The notes: generated by a model from the sequence alone, not told the origin. A DNA stretch of 64,000 bases from Bradyrhizobium sp. 164 (GCF_023073715.1 NZ_JADPKA010000006.1:124001-188000), one strand, 5' to 3'; positions 33,341-43,406 are shown, counted from the first letter of the stretch. Program-made: numbers and translations.

Positions 33341-34453
33341 TCACCGCGCCCCGAACGTGGTCCTGCCGAACAGCGCCTTTTGCGTCGAGGGCTGCGAGCG
33401 CCAATATTGCGGCGGGGCTTCGACTTCGCCGCCGAGCTCGGCGGCCGCGTGCCAGGCCCAGCGCGGGTCGTAAAGCATGCCGCGGGCGAGCGCGATCATG
33501 TCGGCCTTGCCGGATGCAACGATCTCCTCGGCTTGCCTGGCTTCGCTGATCAGGCCGACGGCGATAGTCGGCAATTCGGTCTCGCGCTTGATCGCCTCTG
33601 CGAACTGCACCTGATAGCCGGGGCCGAGCGCAATCTTCTGCTGCGGCGAGACGCCGCCGGAGGAGGCATCGATCCAGTCGACGCCGCGCGCCTTCAGCGC
33701 TTTCGCAAATGCGATGGTCTGCGCCAGGTCCCAGCCGCCCTCGACCCAGTCGGTCGACGACACCCGCATGCCGACCGGCTTGTCAGCAGGGAATGCGGCG
33801 CGCACCGCATCGAACACCTCCAGCGGAAAGCGCATGCGGTTTTCGAGGCTGCCGCCATATTCGTCGGTGCGCCGGTTCGAGATCGGCGACAGGAACTGAT
33901 GCAGGAGATAGCCGTGCGCGCCGTGCACCTCGATCGCGTCGATGCCGAGGCGGGCGGCGCGCTTTGCTGAGTCGGCGAAGGCGTTGCGGATGCGTTTGAG
34001 GCCCGCGGCGTCGAGCGCCAGCGGCGCGGCCTCGCCCTCCTTGTGCGGCACGGCCGACGGCGCAACCGTCTGCCAGCCGCCGTGTTCAACCGGAATCAGC
34101 TGGCCGCCCTCCCAGGGCCGCGCGCTGGAGGCTTTGCGGCCGGCATGGGCGAGCTGCATCGCGATGGCCGTCGAGGAATATTTGCGCACCGAATTGAGGA
34201 TCGGCTTCAAGGCCGCTTCGCAGGCATCGCTGTAGAGCCCGAGACAGCCCGGCGTGATGCGGCCGATCGCCTCGACATGCGTCGCCTCGATGCAGAACAT
34301 CGCCGCGCCCGACAGGCTGAGATTGTTGATGTGGGTGAAGTGCCAGTCGGTGGCGACGCCGTCGTCGGCCGAATACTGGCACATCGGCGACACCACGACG
34401 CGATTCTTCAACGTCAGGCCGCGCAGCTTGATCGGGGAAAACAGAACGGACAT
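33341..34453 (-). CDS. NADH:flavin oxidoreductase, old yellow enzyme family (YqjM-like)
   Basis: A 370-residue TIM-barrel FMN enzyme that reduces activated C=C bonds. It starts MSVLFSPIKLRGLTLKNRVV with the FMN-binding region VVSPMCQYSADDG; the cysteine there is the redox-tuning residue of the YqjM subclass. QLAHAGRKAS and the substrate-binding histidines in IEVHGAHGYLLHQFLSP, followed by SNRRTDEYGGSLENR, are intact. The end WRSQPSTQKALFGRTTFGAR is a typical YqjM-like C-terminal arginine region. ATG 34453 is used; longer readings run over the gap. No linked genes give the substrate. Confidence 0.93.
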   Translation of the reverse strand: MSVLFSPIKLRGLTLKNRVVVSPMCQYSADDGVATDWHFTHINNLSLSGAAMFCIEATHVEAIGRITPGCLGLYSDACEAALKPILNSVRKYSSTAIAMQLAHAGRKASSARPWEGGQLIPVEHGGWQTVAPSAVPHKEGEAAPLALDAAGLKRIRNAFADSAKRAARLGIDAIEVHGAHGYLLHQFLSPISNRRTDEYGGSLENRMRFPLEVFDAVRAAFPADKPVGMRVSSTDWVEGGWDLAQTIAFAKALKARGVDWIDASSGGVSPQQKIALGPGYQVQFAEAIKRETELPTIAVGLISEARQAEEIVASGKADMIALARGMLYDPRWAWHAAAELGGEVEAPPQYWRSQPSTQKALFGRTTFGAR

Positions 34454-34616
34454 GCGGGGAGGTTCCGAAGGATGGAGGGGCAATGGCAGGAGTGTAGTGA
34501 GCGACGTGCGGATTGCTAGGCGCGCGGGGGAATGGCCGATAGTGGCGCCACGCATTGCGCTGTTGGCTTGGCGCGAGCCCGCCTCCGCATCGGCAATGAC
34601 GGGGAGAGACCGCCGG

Positions 34617-35714
34617 CTATTCCACAAGCGTAAACTGCAGCAGCAGGGTCCGCTGGAGCATCGAGAAATTGTCGTCGGAGATCAGGGTCAGCACGGTCTC
34701 GCCCCCGGCCGTGACGTGGGCGTCGATGCCTTCCATGTTGTCGATCTCGTGGCCGAGATCGGCGGCGAACAGCGTGAGGCCGTCGACCAGCGCACCCGGC
34801 GCGATTGCCTTGAGCGGGATCGCGCGGATGCGGATATTGACGCCGGTGAACCAGGAGAATTTGCGCTCGAGGATGAGGAGATCGCCAGAGGGCAGCAGCA
34901 CGGCGTCGCTGATGTCGAAGTTTTCGGAGCGCCGCACGCTGAACTGGCCCGGGGCCGGGCCGCCGATCAGGAAGGCTGTGAGGTTGCCGTCGGCATCGAG
35001 CCCGCGCTCGGAGAAGGCGATCAGCGTGCCGGCGAGCGGCTGGCTCTGGCCTTGCCCTTTCGGCACGATGACCATCGCCTCCAGCCCCTTGTTGGAGGGC
35101 AGCTTGCGCAACGCCGGCGGCACGGCAATCACCTCGCCGCGGGCGCGGGTGCCGCCCTTGGCGAAATCGTAGCGCAGAATCTGGTTGACGCGCTCGAGCC
35201 CGACATAGACGAGGTTGCCGTCGCGCGCGAGCGCCTCGGTGTCGTACCAGAGCCGCTTGTCCGTGATCGGCCGCCCGTCCGCACCGAGCAGCGGCGCGGC
35301 CTCGACGTCTGCGAGCCCAACCATCTCGCGGCCGGAATAGCGGATGGCACCGGTGAACCAGCCGCCCTGGTCGGAGATCGCGAGGAAGCGTTCACCTTTG
35401 TTGTCGAGGAAGCGGAGGCCGGACAGGCCGCCAAATCCGCGATAGGGCGAGGTCAGCACCAGGCCGCTGCGAAAATCCAGCGAGCCGAAGCGCGTGCGCG
35501 CGCGGTCGCGCGGCTCGAAATTGGGGATGGTGCGCGCATTGACCTCCACGCTGACGAGCGCGGCGACGGCGTGCTCGAGGTGGAGCGCGCGCGGCGGCGG
35601 CTCGATCGCAGGGTGCAATTGCGCCTGCGCTCGCGCCAATCGCGGCATCGTCAGAATGGAAAATCCCGCCGCCGCGTGGCCGAGAAAGCTGCGGCGGGAC
35701 GAAGCTGCGCTCAC
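34617..35714 (-). CDS. Exported phytase-like esterase family protein
   Basis: A 365-residue protein of the esterase-like phytase-fold family (DUF of the beta-propeller type). [20 protein letters not shown] is a Tat-type signal (RRSFL), so it is probably exported folded. The core repeats [40 protein letters not shown] and [20 protein letters not shown]. Its GTG start overlaps the cobT stop as GTGA, so it is translated with cobT although it has no obvious role in cobalamin synthesis. The enzyme reaction is unknown; phosphatase or lactonase-type activity is possible. Confidence 0.82.
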   Translation of the reverse strand: MSAASSRRSFLGHAAAGFSILTMPRLARAQAQLHPAIEPPPRALHLEHAVAALVSVEVNARTIPNFEPRDRARTRFGSLDFRSGLVLTSPYRGFGGLSGLRFLDNKGERFLAISDQGGWFTGAIRYSGREMVGLADVEAAPLLGADGRPITDKRLWYDTEALARDGNLVYVGLERVNQILRYDFAKGGTRARGEVIAVPPALRKLPSNKGLEAMVIVPKGQGQSQPLAGTLIAFSERGLDADGNLTAFLIGGPAPGQFSVRRSENFDISDAVLLPSGDLLILERKFSWFTGVNIRIRAIPLKAIAPGALVDGLTLFAADLGHEIDNMEGIDAHVTAGGETVLTLISDDNFSMLQRTLLLQFTLVE

Positions 35715-37612
35715 GAATGCAGTTTGCGGCGCTGCCGGCTGGCCGGCTGGCTCGGCGCGGTGTTGGTCTCGCTGAAGAGTTCGGCGAGCTTCTCGGTGAT
35801 GGCGCCGCCGAGCTCCTCGGCGTCCACGATCGTCACCGCGCGGCGGTAATAGCGCGTCACGTCATGGCCGATCCCGATCGCGATCAGCTCGACCGGCGAG
35901 CGGGTCTCGATCTCCTCGATGATGTGGCGCAGGTGCCGCTCGAGATAGTTGCCGGGATTGACCGACAGCGTGGAATCGTCGACCGGCGCGCCGTCCGAGA
36001 TCATCATCAGAATCTTGCGCTGCTCGGCCCTCGCCAAGAGGCGCTTGTGCGCCCAGTCCAGCGCCTCGCCGTCGATGTTCTCCTTGAGGAGCCCCTCGCG
36101 CATCATCAGGCCGAGATTTTTCCGCGCACGACGCCAGGGGGCGTCGGCGGATTTGTAGATGATGTGGCGGAGATCGTTGAGGCGGCCGGGATTGGTCGGC
36201 TTGCCAGCGGCAAGCCAGGCCTCGCGCGATTGCCCGCCCTTCCAGGCGCGCGTGGTGAAGCCTAAAATCTCGACCTTGACGCCGCAACGCTCCAGCGTGC
36301 GGGCGAGGATGTCGGCGCAGGTGGCGGCGACCGTGATCGGACGTCCGCGCATCGAGCCGGAATTGTCCAGCAGCAGCGTCACCACGGTATCGCGGAACGT
36401 CGCCTCCTTCTCGTGCATGAAGGACAGCGGGTGATAGGGATCGGTCACGACGCGCGACAGCCGCGCGGGATCGAGGATGCCCTCTTCGAGATCGAACTCC
36501 CAGGCGCGGTTCTGCTGCGCCATCAAGCGGCGCTGCAGGCGGTTTGCGAGGCGGGCAACGATGCCTTGCAGGTGCGCGAGCTGCTTGTCGAGATAGGCGC
36601 GCAGCCGCTCCAGCTCGTCATGGTCGCAGAGGTCTTCGGCGGCGATGACCTCGTCGAATTTCGGCGCAAACGCATGGTATTCCGGCCCGCGCGGCTCGTT
36701 GGCCCCGCGCGAATTCGGCCGCGTCGCCTCGCCCGGCGTCTCGTCGTCGCCGAGTTCGCCGTCGTCGAAGGTGTCCGAAGTCGAGGCCTGCGCGCTTTCC
36801 ATCGCGCTCTCGCTCATCTCCTCCGACGTCGCCTCGGCCTGGTCGGCGCTCATCTCCTGCGCGGCGTCGGAATCGGGCGAGCCTTCGGCGCCGGACTGGT
36901 CGTTGTCGCCGTCCTGGTTCTCGTCGTTCTCGTCATTGTCCTCGGTGTCGGCGTTACGCTCGTCGCCGAGCTCGAGCGCCGACAAAAGATCGTGCACGGC
37001 ATCGCCGAACCGGGTCTGGTCCTCGAGCACGCCGTCGAGCCGGTCGAGCCGCTTGCCGATCTTGTCTTCGAGAATGGGACGCCAGAGGTCGACCATCTTC
37101 CTGGCGGCCGCCGGCGGCGCCATGCCGGTCAGGCGCTCGCGCACCAGCATCGCCAGCGCGTCGGCCAGCGGCGCATCGGCGCGGTCGGTGATCTCGTCGA
37201 ACTTGCCGCGATGGAAGTGATCGTCGAGCATCGCGGTGAGGTTTTTCGCAACGCCCGCCATGCGGCGCGCGCCGATCGCCTCGACCCGCGCCTGCTCCAC
37301 CGCCTCGAACACGCCGCGCGCCTGCGGATTGCCGGGCATCAGCTTGCGATGCACTTTCGGATCGTGACAGGCGAGCTTGAGCGCGATGGAATCGGCGTGG
37401 CCGCGCACGACCGCGGCGTCCCGCTTGGTCATCTTGCGCGCAGGCTCGGGCAGCCGCGCCTTGCCGGGCGCAAGGCCCGGGCGCTCAGCGGCGAAGGAGA
37501 CGTCGAGCTCGGGCGTCTTCGCGATCGCCTTGAGACAGGAGGCGACCGAGCGCTTGAACGGCTCGGTCGGGGCTTCCTTGCTGCTGCGGAATTTGGAGTT
37601 GGAGGTGGTCAT
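35711..37612 (-). CDS. cobT: Cobaltochelatase subunit CobT
   Basis: A 633-residue subunit of the aerobic cobaltochelatase (CobNST), which inserts cobalt into hydrogenobyrinic acid a,c-diamide during vitamin B12 synthesis. N-terminal helical region, then a very acidic linker at about residues 235-315 ([15 protein letters not shown]), and a C-terminal von Willebrand A domain with the metal-ion site [11 protein letters not shown] near residue 412. CobT and the AAA+ subunit CobS form the ATP-driven motor, while CobN holds the porphyrinoid. cobS lies 47 bases upstream; cobN is not in the window. Confidence 0.96.
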   Translation of the reverse strand: MTTSNSKFRSSKEAPTEPFKRSVASCLKAIAKTPELDVSFAAERPGLAPGKARLPEPARKMTKRDAAVVRGHADSIALKLACHDPKVHRKLMPGNPQARGVFEAVEQARVEAIGARRMAGVAKNLTAMLDDHFHRGKFDEITDRADAPLADALAMLVRERLTGMAPPAAARKMVDLWRPILEDKIGKRLDRLDGVLEDQTRFGDAVHDLLSALELGDERNADTEDNDENDENQDGDNDQSGAEGSPDSDAAQEMSADQAEATSEEMSESAMESAQASTSDTFDDGELGDDETPGEATRPNSRGANEPRGPEYHAFAPKFDEVIAAEDLCDHDELERLRAYLDKQLAHLQGIVARLANRLQRRLMAQQNRAWEFDLEEGILDPARLSRVVTDPYHPLSFMHEKEATFRDTVVTLLLDNSGSMRGRPITVAATCADILARTLERCGVKVEILGFTTRAWKGGQSREAWLAAGKPTNPGRLNDLRHIIYKSADAPWRRARKNLGLMMREGLLKENIDGEALDWAHKRLLARAEQRKILMMISDGAPVDDSTLSVNPGNYLERHLRHIIEEIETRSPVELIAIGIGHDVTRYYRRAVTIVDAEELGGAITEKLAELFSETNTAPSQPASRQRRKLHS

Positions 37613-37624
37613 CTCACCCTATCC

Positions 37625-37648
37625 GTCGTCCCGAAAGGCCGGGACGAC
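37625..37648 (-). terminator. Small hairpin in the cobS-cobT gap
   Basis: Arms GTCGTCCCG and CGGGACGAC with a six-base loop lie between cobS and cobT. It has no U-tract, so it more likely tunes mRNA stability or attenuates cobT than ends transcription. Confidence 0.5.
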
Positions 37649-37659
37649 ATCTCAAACCT

Positions 37660-38658
37660 TTAGCTCAGCGCCACGTTCACCGCCGATTCCGGCAGCTCCG
37701 CGTTGAAGCAGCGCTGGTAGAACTCGGCGACCAGCGGGCGCTCGAGCTCGTCACATTTGTTGAGGAAGGTGACGCGGAAGGCAAAGCCGATGTCGCCGAA
37801 GATGTCGGAGTTTTCCGCCCAGGTGATCACCGTGCGCGGGCTCATCACCGTCGACAGATCGCCGTTGGCGAAGGCGTTGCGGGTGAGGTCGGCGAGGCGC
37901 ACCATCTTGTTGACGATGTCGCGGCCCTCCTGGGAGCGATAGTGCTTGGCCTTGGCCAGCACGATCTCCACTTCCTCGTCGTGGCTGAGATAGTTCAGCG
38001 TGGTGACGATCGACCAGCGGTCCATCTGGCCCTGGTTGATCTGCTGGGTGCCGTGATAGAGACCGGAGGTATCGCCGAGGCCGACGGTGTTCGCCGTGGC
38101 GAACAGCCGGAACGCCGGATGCGGCTTGATCACCTTGTTCTGGTCGAGCAGGGTCAGGCGCCCCGAGACCTCCAGCACGCGCTGGATCACGAACATCACG
38201 TCCGGGCGGCCGGCGTCGTATTCGTCGAACACCAGCGCGACGTTGTTCTGCAGTGCCCAGGGCAAAATGCCGTCGCGGAATTCGGTGACCTGCTTGCCGT
38301 CGCGGACCACGATGGAGTCCTTGCCGACCAGGTCGATACGGCTGATGTGGCTATCGAGGTTGACGCGCACGCAGGGCCAGTTCAGCCGCGCGGCGACCTG
38401 CTCGATATGGGTGGATTTGCCAGTACCGTGATAGCCGGTCACCATGACGCGGCGGTTGCGGGCAAAGCCCGCGAGAATGGCAAGCGTGGTGGCGCGGTCG
38501 AAGCGGTAGTCGGAATCGACTTCGGGCACGTGAGGATCGACTTCGGAATAGGCCGGGACTTCGAGATCGCTGTCGATTCCGAACACCTGGCGCACCGACA
38601 CCTTCATGTCGGGCAGACCGGAAACTTCCTCAACTTTGGACAGAGCGGCGGTCGTCAT
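37660..38658 (-). CDS. cobS: Cobaltochelatase subunit CobS
   Basis: A 332-residue AAA+ ATPase of the CobNST chelatase. Walker [10 protein letters not shown] (75-83), Walker [11 protein letters not shown], and the sensor region [20 protein letters not shown] identify the MoxR/chelatase AAA clade. Its N-terminal [14 protein letters not shown] stretch matches CobS. ATG 38658 is preceded by GGAGGATTG; the frame continues upstream but without coding character. It is the first gene of cobS-cobT-phytase-like on the minus strand. Confidence 0.96.
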   Translation of the reverse strand: MTTAALSKVEEVSGLPDMKVSVRQVFGIDSDLEVPAYSEVDPHVPEVDSDYRFDRATTLAILAGFARNRRVMVTGYHGTGKSTHIEQVAARLNWPCVRVNLDSHISRIDLVGKDSIVVRDGKQVTEFRDGILPWALQNNVALVFDEYDAGRPDVMFVIQRVLEVSGRLTLLDQNKVIKPHPAFRLFATANTVGLGDTSGLYHGTQQINQGQMDRWSIVTTLNYLSHDEEVEIVLAKAKHYRSQEGRDIVNKMVRLADLTRNAFANGDLSTVMSPRTVITWAENSDIFGDIGFAFRVTFLNKCDELERPLVAEFYQRCFNAELPESAVNVALS

Positions 38659-38954
38659 CAATCCTCCGAGGTCCCGGGCGGTCCCGAAACCGGTTATTTG
38701 CACGTTGGCTGCGGCTGGGTGCTGAAAATCAACCTATCAGAGACAACGAGCGGGCAGAAGCCCGCCCCCTAATCAAAGTTCCAGTGTCTTTTCATTTAGA
38801 TAGGCAAGGAACGCAGTTTTTGGAGGGCTGCCTTGCGAATCACGCTCGAATTTCGGGCGGTTGACCCCTCTGCCTGCGCGGATGGCCCTGTTGCCGCATG
38901 CACTTACCCATGTAGGGTCTGACTTCCAGTGCTCCAGCCCACCATAGAGACGAC

Positions 38955-39614
38955 GTGACATCCTTCCTCGATCCCCTCATCGCCTTCGTCTCGGCCCATG
39001 CGTGGCTGGCTTATCTGACCCTGTTTCTCGCGGCGCTGCTCGAAGCGGTGCCGGTGGTGGGGTCGGTAATCCCCGGCTCGACCATCATCCTGGCACTGAG
39101 CGCGCTGGTTCCGGGCGGCGAACTGAAGCTGCCATGGGTGTTGCTGGCGGCCGCACTCGGGGCAGTGCTCGGCGACGGATCGGCCTATTGGATCGGGCAC
39201 CGGCGACAGCGCGAGATCCTCAACACCTGGCCGCTGACCAGCTACCCGCGCGTGGTCGAGCAGAGCGAGAATTTCTTCCATCGCTTCGGCACCTGGGCGG
39301 TGTTCTTCGCCCGTTTCGTGCCCCCGATCCGCGCCTTCGTGCCTGTTACCGCGGGTGCGCTCGGCATGGCGCCGGCGAAATTCTACGCGGTGAACATCCC
39401 GGCGATCCTGGCCTGGGCGCCCGCGCATGTGCTGCCCGGCGTGCTGGCGGTCTCAGCGCTCCACGAATATGCCGGGCTGCATCATCACGGCCATATCGGC
39501 AAGCACATCTGGATGCTGACGGTGGTAGGGGTGGCGATCGTGCTTGGCGTGGGAGTGTTGATCCATCGCCGGCGCAACGGCGGTAGCATCGCGGCGGCCA
39601 AGCCGCGGGCGTAG
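38955..39614 (+). CDS. DedA family membrane protein
   Basis: A 219-residue polytopic protein of the DedA/VTT family (undecaprenyl- or phospholipid-scramblase type). Landmarks are LEAVPVVGSVIPGSTIILAL (glutamate and GxxxPG), AALGAVLGDGSAYWIGHRR, and the FFARFVPPIRAFVPVTAGAL stretch with conserved arginines and prolines. The start is GTG 38955, weakly preceded by GAGACGAC. It is a single gene flanked by a divergent-looking gap of about 300 bases after cobS, with no clear promoter, and by the third copy of a palindromic repeat. Confidence 0.93.
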   Translation: MTSFLDPLIAFVSAHAWLAYLTLFLAALLEAVPVVGSVIPGSTIILALSALVPGGELKLPWVLLAAALGAVLGDGSAYWIGHRRQREILNTWPLTSYPRVVEQSENFFHRFGTWAVFFARFVPPIRAFVPVTAGALGMAPAKFYAVNIPAILAWAPAHVLPGVLAVSALHEYAGLHHHGHIGKHIWMLTVVGVAIVLGVGVLIHRRRNGGSIAAAKPRA

Positions 39615-39780
39615 ATCTTACCCTCCCCTGGAGGGGGAGGGTCGGCTCACATGGAGCGCAGCGAAATGTGAGACGGGGTGGGGTGAAGGTCTCTCTACGT
39701 CGAACACTGCCCGCGTGGAGAGATCACCCCACCCCGCTCGCGCTACGCGCGATCGACCCTCCCCCTCCAGGGGAGGGTGA
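39615..39780. repeat. Palindromic repeat, TTACCCTCCCC family (copy 3)
   Basis: Left end CTTACCCTCCCCTGGAGGGG, middle AGATCACCCCACCCCGCTCG, right end CCCTCCCCCTCCAGGGGAGG. It fills the gap between the convergent DedA and HTH-citrate synthase genes and can act as a bidirectional hairpin. Confidence 0.88.
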
Positions 39781-39794
39781 AGGCGCGCTCCTGG

Positions 39795-41024
39795 TCAGGT
39801 CTTCGACTCCAAAACCCCCGCCCGCCGTCCCGGTGCCGGTCCGACATACCTGGCCCTTGGCCTGATCAGCTTGCCGAATTGCAATTGCTCGCTGGAATGG
39901 GCGATCCAGCCGACGCTGCGGGCCATGGCGAACAGAGCGAGCTCGCTGCCGGCAGGCAGGCGCAGGGCGTGCACGAGCACGGCGAGTGCATAGTCGATGT
40001 TGACGAACTCGCCGGTCGCTTCCGCGATCCGCTCCGGCACCTCGCGGGTGAACTTCCGCGGTGCGCCTGCGCGCGACAAGGCATTCAGCAGTGATTGCGC
40101 GCGAGGATCGCCGCGCTTGTAGACGCCATGGCCGAAGCCGGCAAAGCGCTCGCCGAGCGCGACGCGTTCGCGCACCATCGGCTCGACGTCGCGATCGATC
40201 AGCGTCTTCACGAGCTGCGAGGCCAGCACGCCGGCGCCGCCGTGCTTGGGCCCCTTGAGCGCGGCGAGGCCGGCGATCACCGAGTCGTAGAGATTGAGGC
40301 CGGTCGACGCGGCACAGCGCGCGGTGAAGGTCGAGGCGTTCAGTTCATGGTCGGCAAGCAGCACGAGCGCGCGGCGGATCAGATCGCTCGCGTGCTTGTT
40401 GTCCGCGGCCCATGCCTTCGCAACCTGCTGATGCAGCGGCTCGGCCGACGGCTCGGCATTGAGCATGGTCGCGACCAGCAGGCGGACGATGCGCGCGCCG
40501 ACCATGGCACGGCCATCGGGCGCGCGGGTGAAAGCGCGGGGATCGGCGCTCGCAGCCAGCGCGAGCACCGCAATGGCGCGGTCGATCGGCGCGGCCCGAC
40601 GCGCGGCTTGCCCGATCATGCGCATCTCCTCGGAGAGAAGCGGCTGATTGTCCTGATCGAACGGATCGACGCCAGAGACGTCCCACAGCAGCGTCGCCGT
40701 ATGCTCGAGCGCATCGTTCTCGGCGAGATCGACGCAATTCACCCCGCGGTAGATCGCGCCCTCCTCGGTGATGGTCGAGATCTCCGTGTCCATCACCGGC
40801 AAATCGGCGTCGAAGCTGCGCAGGCCCCTGGGCTCCGGCGACGGCACCCGGCGCTCCTTGAGCGCGCGGACGTCCTCGGCCCGGTAGCGGTTTTTTCGCG
40901 AATCCTGCGTCGGCTCGGAGCGGATCAGACCGCGGCTGACATAGGCATAGAGCGTGGCCGGCGAGATCGCGAGCTCGGCGGCGGCTTCCCGGGCGGAGAG
41001 GTAGAGCTCGTTGGAATTTTTCAT
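39795..41024 (-). CDS. Citrate synthase-like protein with N-terminal HTH domain
   Basis: A 409-residue fusion. Residues 1-60 are a MerR/excisionase-type DNA-binding domain (YLSAREAAAELAISPATLYA, then SRKNRYRAEDVRALKERRV). The rest is a citrate synthase fold with active-site regions DHELNASTFTARCAAST, GPKHGGAG and EFVNIDYALAVL; the equivalents of the catalytic His, His and Asp all seem retained. It may be an enzyme that reports on acyl-CoA/oxaloacetate or represses its own locus. It is divergent from a second citrate synthase gene across an operator-like repeat, suggesting it regulates both. Confidence 0.88.
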   Translation of the reverse strand: MKNSNELYLSAREAAAELAISPATLYAYVSRGLIRSEPTQDSRKNRYRAEDVRALKERRVPSPEPRGLRSFDADLPVMDTEISTITEEGAIYRGVNCVDLAENDALEHTATLLWDVSGVDPFDQDNQPLLSEEMRMIGQAARRAAPIDRAIAVLALAASADPRAFTRAPDGRAMVGARIVRLLVATMLNAEPSAEPLHQQVAKAWAADNKHASDLIRRALVLLADHELNASTFTARCAASTGLNLYDSVIAGLAALKGPKHGGAGVLASQLVKTLIDRDVEPMVRERVALGERFAGFGHGVYKRGDPRAQSLLNALSRAGAPRKFTREVPERIAEATGEFVNIDYALAVLVHALRLPAGSELALFAMARSVGWIAHSSEQLQFGKLIRPRARYVGPAPGRRAGVLESKT

Positions 41025-41025
41025 A

Positions 41026-41052
41026 TTGATTTATGTAATCAAGATTGATCAA
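41026..41052. promoter_or_regulatory. TTGAT inverted-repeat operator between the two citrate synthase genes
   Basis: TTGATTTATGTAATCAA (41026-41042) is an inverted repeat of TTGATT around TATGT, followed two bases later by the palindrome TTGATCAA (41045-41052). Lying directly at the start of the HTH-citrate synthase gene and about 50 bases before the other start, it is the likely binding site of the HTH fusion protein. Spacing excludes FixK/FNR. Confidence 0.6.
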
Positions 41053-41102
41053 TCTGTCGACAGGCCTGACCCTTCCCCCTGCGTCAAACAGGAGATTGGG
41101 CC

Positions 41103-42206
41103 ATGAACATCCACCTCACCAAAAGCCAGATCGGACTGGACGGCGTTCCCGCCGCTGAGACCGTGCTGAGCCATGTCGACGGCGAGCGCGGCGAGCTGAT
41201 CATCGCCGGCGAGCATGTCGGCAGCCTCGCCGCCAGATCGAGTTTTGAGGGCGTCACCGCCCGGCTCTGGAACGGCGCCAACAAGACCAGCTTAAGCGAG
41301 GCCAATGTGCGGGCGAGCCTGGGCACCGCGCGGGAGCGCGCCTTCGCTCGATTGCCGGACCTGTTGCCGGCAACCCGCGGCATGGGCATCGTCGACGGGT
41401 TTCGTGCGGCCGTCGCGGGCCTTCGCGCCGAATACGGCCTGGAGCATGAAGCAACTATCGTCGGCGCGTTTCCGGTGATTGCGGGCGCGCTGGTCCGCCG
41501 TGCCGGGGGGCTCGAGCCGGTCGCGCCCGATCGCAGCATGAGCCACGCCGCCGACACGCTGCGCATGCTGCACGGGCAGGCGCCTGCAACGCGCGAGGTC
41601 ACCGCGCTCGATGCGTATCTCGTCACCGTCTGCGACCACGGCATGAATGCCTCGACCTTCACGACCCGCGTGGTGGCCTCGACGCAAGCCGATCTGTTCG
41701 CCGCCGTGACCGCGGGCTATTGCGCGCTCACCGGTCCCTTGCATGGCGGCGCGCCGGAGCCCGTGCTGGAAATGCTCGACGCGATCGGCTCGCGCGAACG
41801 CATCCAGAGCTGGGTCGACGCGGCGCTGGCACGCGGCGAGCGGATGATGGGCTTTGGTCACCGCGTCTATCGCGTCCGCGACCCGCGTGCCGACGTGCTG
41901 AAGACCGCGATCGAGGCCCTGGCTTCCAATGGCGCCGACCTGCCCTTTGCCGGCGAGGTCGAGGCCTATATCCGCAGCGCGCTGCGCAAGAAGAATCCGG
42001 ACCGGCCGCTGGAGACCAATGTCGAGTTCTTCACCGCCATCCTGCTCGATGCACTCGCAATTCCGAGGCAGGCCTTCACGCCGATCTTCGCACTGGCGCG
42101 CGCGGCAGGATGGACCGCGCATGCGCGCGAGCAGCAGCGCACGGGACGGCTGATCCGGCCGAGCTCGTCCTATGTGGGGGCCATGCCGAAGGCTTCAGGC
42201 GACTAA
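41103..42206 (+). CDS. Citrate synthase / 2-methylcitrate synthase family protein
   Basis: A 367-residue citrate synthase-like enzyme. Active-site regions: DHGMNASTFTTRVVAST, the histidine of GPLHGGAPEPVLEML, MMGFGHRVYRVRDPRADVL (oxaloacetate-binding His/Arg) and ETNVEFFTAILLDALAIP. In the last of these a glutamate stands where citrate synthases have the catalytic aspartate (usual NVDFY), which might weaken or change the activity. The enzyme would condense an acyl-CoA with oxaloacetate. Divergent from the HTH fusion; pairing of the two genes is a repeated arrangement in Rhizobiales. A hairpin follows. Confidence 0.9.
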   Translation: MNIHLTKSQIGLDGVPAAETVLSHVDGERGELIIAGEHVGSLAARSSFEGVTARLWNGANKTSLSEANVRASLGTARERAFARLPDLLPATRGMGIVDGFRAAVAGLRAEYGLEHEATIVGAFPVIAGALVRRAGGLEPVAPDRSMSHAADTLRMLHGQAPATREVTALDAYLVTVCDHGMNASTFTTRVVASTQADLFAAVTAGYCALTGPLHGGAPEPVLEMLDAIGSRERIQSWVDAALARGERMMGFGHRVYRVRDPRADVLKTAIEALASNGADLPFAGEVEAYIRSALRKKNPDRPLETNVEFFTAILLDALAIPRQAFTPIFALARAAGWTAHAREQQRTGRLIRPSSSYVGAMPKASGD

Positions 42207-42221
42207 AGACTAAGGGAAAGG

Positions 42222-42249
42222 CGACAGCGGAGCTCCCACTCCGCTGTCG
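42222..42249 (+). terminator. Hairpin after the citrate synthase gene
   Basis: An 11-bp perfect stem CGACAGCGGAG / CTCCGCTGTCG with a six-base loop lies 15 bases after the stop. No T-tract follows, so a Rho-independent role is unsure. Confidence 0.6.
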
Positions 42250-42362
42250 TGCGGGCGAAGTCCTGATCTGTGCAGGTTGAGGAGATCTGCACGTCCCGGG
42301 CGAGCACCGTGGAACGTATACGCGGCCGGCGAATTAGCTGATCTGGCCCGTAGAGGAACGCG

Positions 42363-43406
42363 ATGCTGGACTTGCTTGGACATTCGGACGAGGCCAGGAT
42401 CGGCGAGATCGCGAGGCAAGCAGCGAACAGGAGCGCTGCCGGTGGGGATTCCGAGAGGCGCTTCCGGGACTTGCTCCAGGCGCTGCCCGCCGCGATCTAC
42501 ACCACCGACGCAGAGGGCCGCATCACCTTCTTCAATCAAGCCTGCATCGAGTTCGCCGGACGCACGCCAAACATCGGCGAGATGTGGTGCGTGACATGGA
42601 AGCTCTATCTGCCCGACGGCACGCCGCTCCCCCACGATGAGTGCCCAATGGCCGTCGCGCTCAAGCAGAACCGGCCGGTGCGCGACGTCGAGGCTGTGGC
42701 CGAACGGCCGGACGGCTCAAGGATTTGCTTCATGCCGTATCCGACGCCGCTGCGCGACGAAGGCGGCCGACTGGTCGGCGCGGTGAACATGCTGGTCGAC
42801 ATCACGGCTCGCAAGCAGGCCGAGCAGCGGATGATGCTCCTGGCTTACGAGGTCGATCATCGTTCGAACAATCTGCTCGCGGTGACCCAGGCGATGCTGC
42901 GGCTGACCAAGGCCGAGACCGCTGCAGAATTCCAGGCCGCGTTTCAAGGCCGTCTCAGCGCGCTTGCCAATGTGCAGAGGCTGTTCTCGGAATCGCGCTG
43001 GACCGGTGCGAGTCTGAAGACCATCGTCGAAGAGGAACTCCGGCCGTACGCAGGCGCAGACGGCGAACGTATCAGCATCGCTGGAGACGACCTCCGGCTG
43101 CCGGCGACGCTCGCCCAATCGATCGCGGTCGCCGTGCACGAGCTTGCGACCAACGCCGCTAAATACGGGGCGCTGTCGACGCCTTCAGGCAGGCTGGAGA
43201 TCCGCTGGGAGACCAATGGTGCAGACCCTCTCGTGCTGCACTGGTCAGAGCGCGACGGTCCCCCGGTCAACGAACCGCCGACGCGCAAGGGCTTTGGCAT
43301 CGGCGCGGTCGATGGCATCATCCGGACCTTGCGCGGAAGGATCACCCGGCAGTGGAAGCCGGAAGGGCTGGTGTGCCAGATGGCGTTCCCGGACGTCACT
43401 AAGTAA
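42363..43406 (+). CDS. PAS-domain HWE-family sensor histidine kinase
   Basis: A 347-residue soluble kinase. PAS domain about residues 30-150 (LPAAIYTTDAEGRITFFNQA). H-box EVDHRSNNLLAVTQAM with the phospho-acceptor His166, N-box AVHELATNAAKYGALS, and LHWSERDGP, the HWxE motif that defines the HWE subfamily, plus KGFGIGAVDGIIRTL. No membrane segment, so a cytoplasmic signal such as light, redox or a ligand is likely; a flavin-type LOV cysteine is not apparent. HWE kinases are common in Rhizobiales and often feed the general stress response. No partner regulator lies adjacent. Confidence 0.92.
   Translation: MLDLLGHSDEARIGEIARQAANRSAAGGDSERRFRDLLQALPAAIYTTDAEGRITFFNQACIEFAGRTPNIGEMWCVTWKLYLPDGTPLPHDECPMAVALKQNRPVRDVEAVAERPDGSRICFMPYPTPLRDEGGRLVGAVNMLVDITARKQAEQRMMLLAYEVDHRSNNLLAVTQAMLRLTKAETAAEFQAAFQGRLSALANVQRLFSESRWTGASLKTIVEEELRPYAGADGERISIAGDDLRLPATLAQSIAVAVHELATNAAKYGALSTPSGRLEIRWETNGADPLVLHWSERDGPPVNEPPTRKGFGIGAVDGIIRTLRGRITRQWKPEGLVCQMAFPDVTK

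Noticed and set aside
38773..38961. A 62-codon minus-strand frame upstream of cobS
   Set aside because: No ribosome binding site, no composition bias and no resemblance to any family; lies in the promoter gap of the DedA gene.
41026..41052. FixK/FNR box
   Set aside because: TTGAT and ATCAA are present but separated by 7 bases, not the 4 required; the palindrome fits a MerR/HTH-type operator better.
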